A stretch of 7,142 nucleotides of DNA from an uncultured Eubacteriales bacterium. Its GTDB lineage: Bacteria; Bacillota; Clostridia; Christensenellales; Borkfalkiaceae. The stretch lies in the NCBI GenBank assembly GCA_900556195.1, contig USOJ01000046.1, forward strand, positions 1-7,142. The letters are read 5' to 3'. The notes beneath the pieces are model-generated. The model had not been told where the DNA came from. It saw only the letters and a program-made list of their open reading frames with translations, and made no database searches. The first letter of the stretch is position 1. The number at the start of each line of letters is the position of its first letter. This document shows positions 6,951-7,142 of this stretch, one piece after another. The position numbers and the translations under genes are program-made.

Positions 6951-7002
6951 GTCATGTTGAGCGTAAGCGAAAAATCTCCCGGAAGGGTGGTTTACCGCGG
7001 AG
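6951..7002 (+). repeat. Dispersed intergenic repeat, copy 2 (diverged)
   Basis: The element reads GTCATGTTGAGCGTAAGCG, AAAAATCTCCC, then GGAAGGGTGGTTTACCGCGG and AG. Hand alignment with 5095-5146 keeps GTCAT, GAG, AAGCG, AAT, CTCC, GGAAGGG, GGTT and CCGC in order, with small gaps. It starts 28 nt after the transporter stop, nearly the offset seen for copy 1 after its own upstream gene. It can fold with CTCC-CGG pairing to CCG-C-GGAG (6976-6982 with 6995-7002, one bulged C). Without copy 1 for comparison it would be hard to call. Confidence 0.65.
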
Positions 7003-7020
7003 TGTATGCTACGAATTATA

Positions 7021-7142
7021 CTACATAACCCTGCACAGCAGGCAGGCGATTATAATTGCGACCAAAGACGACGAAAGCGATATTATTATCGGTTTCGCCG
7101 TCTTTTTTACTTTTGAGGTAGAATAGTAAACCGCCGAAACGT
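7021..7142 (-). CDS. Possible 3' end of a convergent gene with a C-terminal membrane span (weak)
   Basis: On the minus strand one frame is open from the window edge to a TAG at 7021-7023. It reads through KVKKTAKP, then a hydrophobic run IIISLSSSLVAIIIACLLC and RVM. Basic residues followed by about 19 hydrophobic ones and a short tail would suit a membrane anchor at the end of a protein. Against it, a second minus-strand frame is open over the same stretch, about 40 codons is short enough to be chance, and a strong plus-strand terminator hairpin occupies 7064-7108. It is listed as a candidate only. Confidence 0.2.
   Translation of the reverse strand, partial: VSAVYYSTSKVKKTAKPIIISLSSSLVAIIIACLLCRVM
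7064..7108 (+). terminator. Intrinsic (Rho-independent) terminator
   Basis: A long hairpin pairs 7064-7082 with 7087-7105 around a TTAT loop (7083-7086). It has 17 Watson-Crick pairs and two internal mismatches (A7071 opposite C7098, G7077 opposite G7092). The T-tract TTTTTT (7103-7108) closes it on the plus strand. On the minus strand the stem is followed only by TTTGG, so termination should favour plus-strand transcripts, most likely the transporter mRNA ending 142 nt upstream. The stem also lies inside a short open minus-strand frame; the hairpin is the stronger reading. Confidence 0.78.

Noticed and set aside
6527..6955. Minus-strand open frame of 142 codons
   Set aside because: It lies opposite the clearly coding transporter and has a composition (many Arg, Glu and His) typical of antisense frames in this genome.
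7030..7042. Small hairpin CCTGC-ACA-GCAGG
   Set aside because: Five pairs with a three-base loop and no T-tract; it is too short to interpret and may be chance.
7051..7056. TATAAT as a -10 element
   Set aside because: The six bases 17 nt upstream (ACCCTG) do not resemble TTGACA, and the terminator lies directly downstream. The minus-strand TATAAT near 7017-7022 also lacks a -35.
7006..7116. Plus-strand 36-codon frame starting at ATG 7006
   Set aside because: GGAG is only 3 nt from the ATG and belongs to the repeat. The product is rich in Arg and Tyr and reads straight through the terminator hairpin.
1..7142. CRISPR arrays, tRNA or rRNA genes, insertion sequences, phage or defence genes
   Set aside because: None was seen. 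There are no regularly spaced direct repeats, no cloverleaf-like segments in the gaps, and no transposase or integrase motifs in any long frame.

Overview
The window is a compact, entirely plus-strand stretch of bacterial chromosome: the macromolecular-synthesis cluster of a Gram-positive, probably clostridial, organism, followed by a sugar-type transporter. The order dnaG - rpoD - trmK - Nif3-like - C4 zinc-ribbon protein is a familiar Bacillota arrangement (Bacillus subtilis has dnaG-sigA with yqfN/trmK and yqfO nearby). The sigma factor has a short SigA-type region 1.1, and the ribosome binding sites are strong, purine-rich Shine-Dalgarno sequences. Codon use is uniform from end to end (many GAA, AAA, GCG, ATA and TCG codons), so I see no sign of recent transfer. 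I cannot place the organism below class level with confidence.

Layout. Positions 1-33 read as the last ten codons of an upstream gene, whose stop lies inside the dnaG ribosome binding site. dnaG (49-1845) is followed after 27 nt by rpoD (1873-2931). trmK (2924-3562) overlaps the end of rpoD by 8 nt, and the Nif3-like gene (3559-4332) overlaps trmK by the four bases ATGA. After 20 nt carrying a strong Shine-Dalgarno comes a coiled-coil/zinc-ribbon protein (4353-5063). This spacing indicates one operon joining replication priming, the primary sigma factor, tRNA modification and two conserved proteins of unsettled function.

A 116-nt spacer (5064-5179) holds a copy of a dispersed intergenic repeat. 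A 12-TM major facilitator transporter of the SLC45/GPH-like type follows (5183-6922), with an unusual insert of about 150 residues on the predicted outer face. The 220 nt after it (6923-7142) hold a second, diverged copy of the same repeat in the same orientation, then a long intrinsic-terminator hairpin with a T-tract (7064-7108). No complete gene is supported there.

How the genes fit together: the first five are housekeeping genes (DnaG makes replication primers, RpoD directs bulk transcription, TrmK methylates A22 of tRNA). The Nif3-like and zinc-ribbon proteins are commonly adjacent in distant bacteria and may act together. The transporter looks like an unrelated neighbour, set off on both sides by repeat copies. 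I found no convincing new biological system. The points most worth checking are the paired repeats, the transporter insert and a widened zinc-finger spacing in DnaG.
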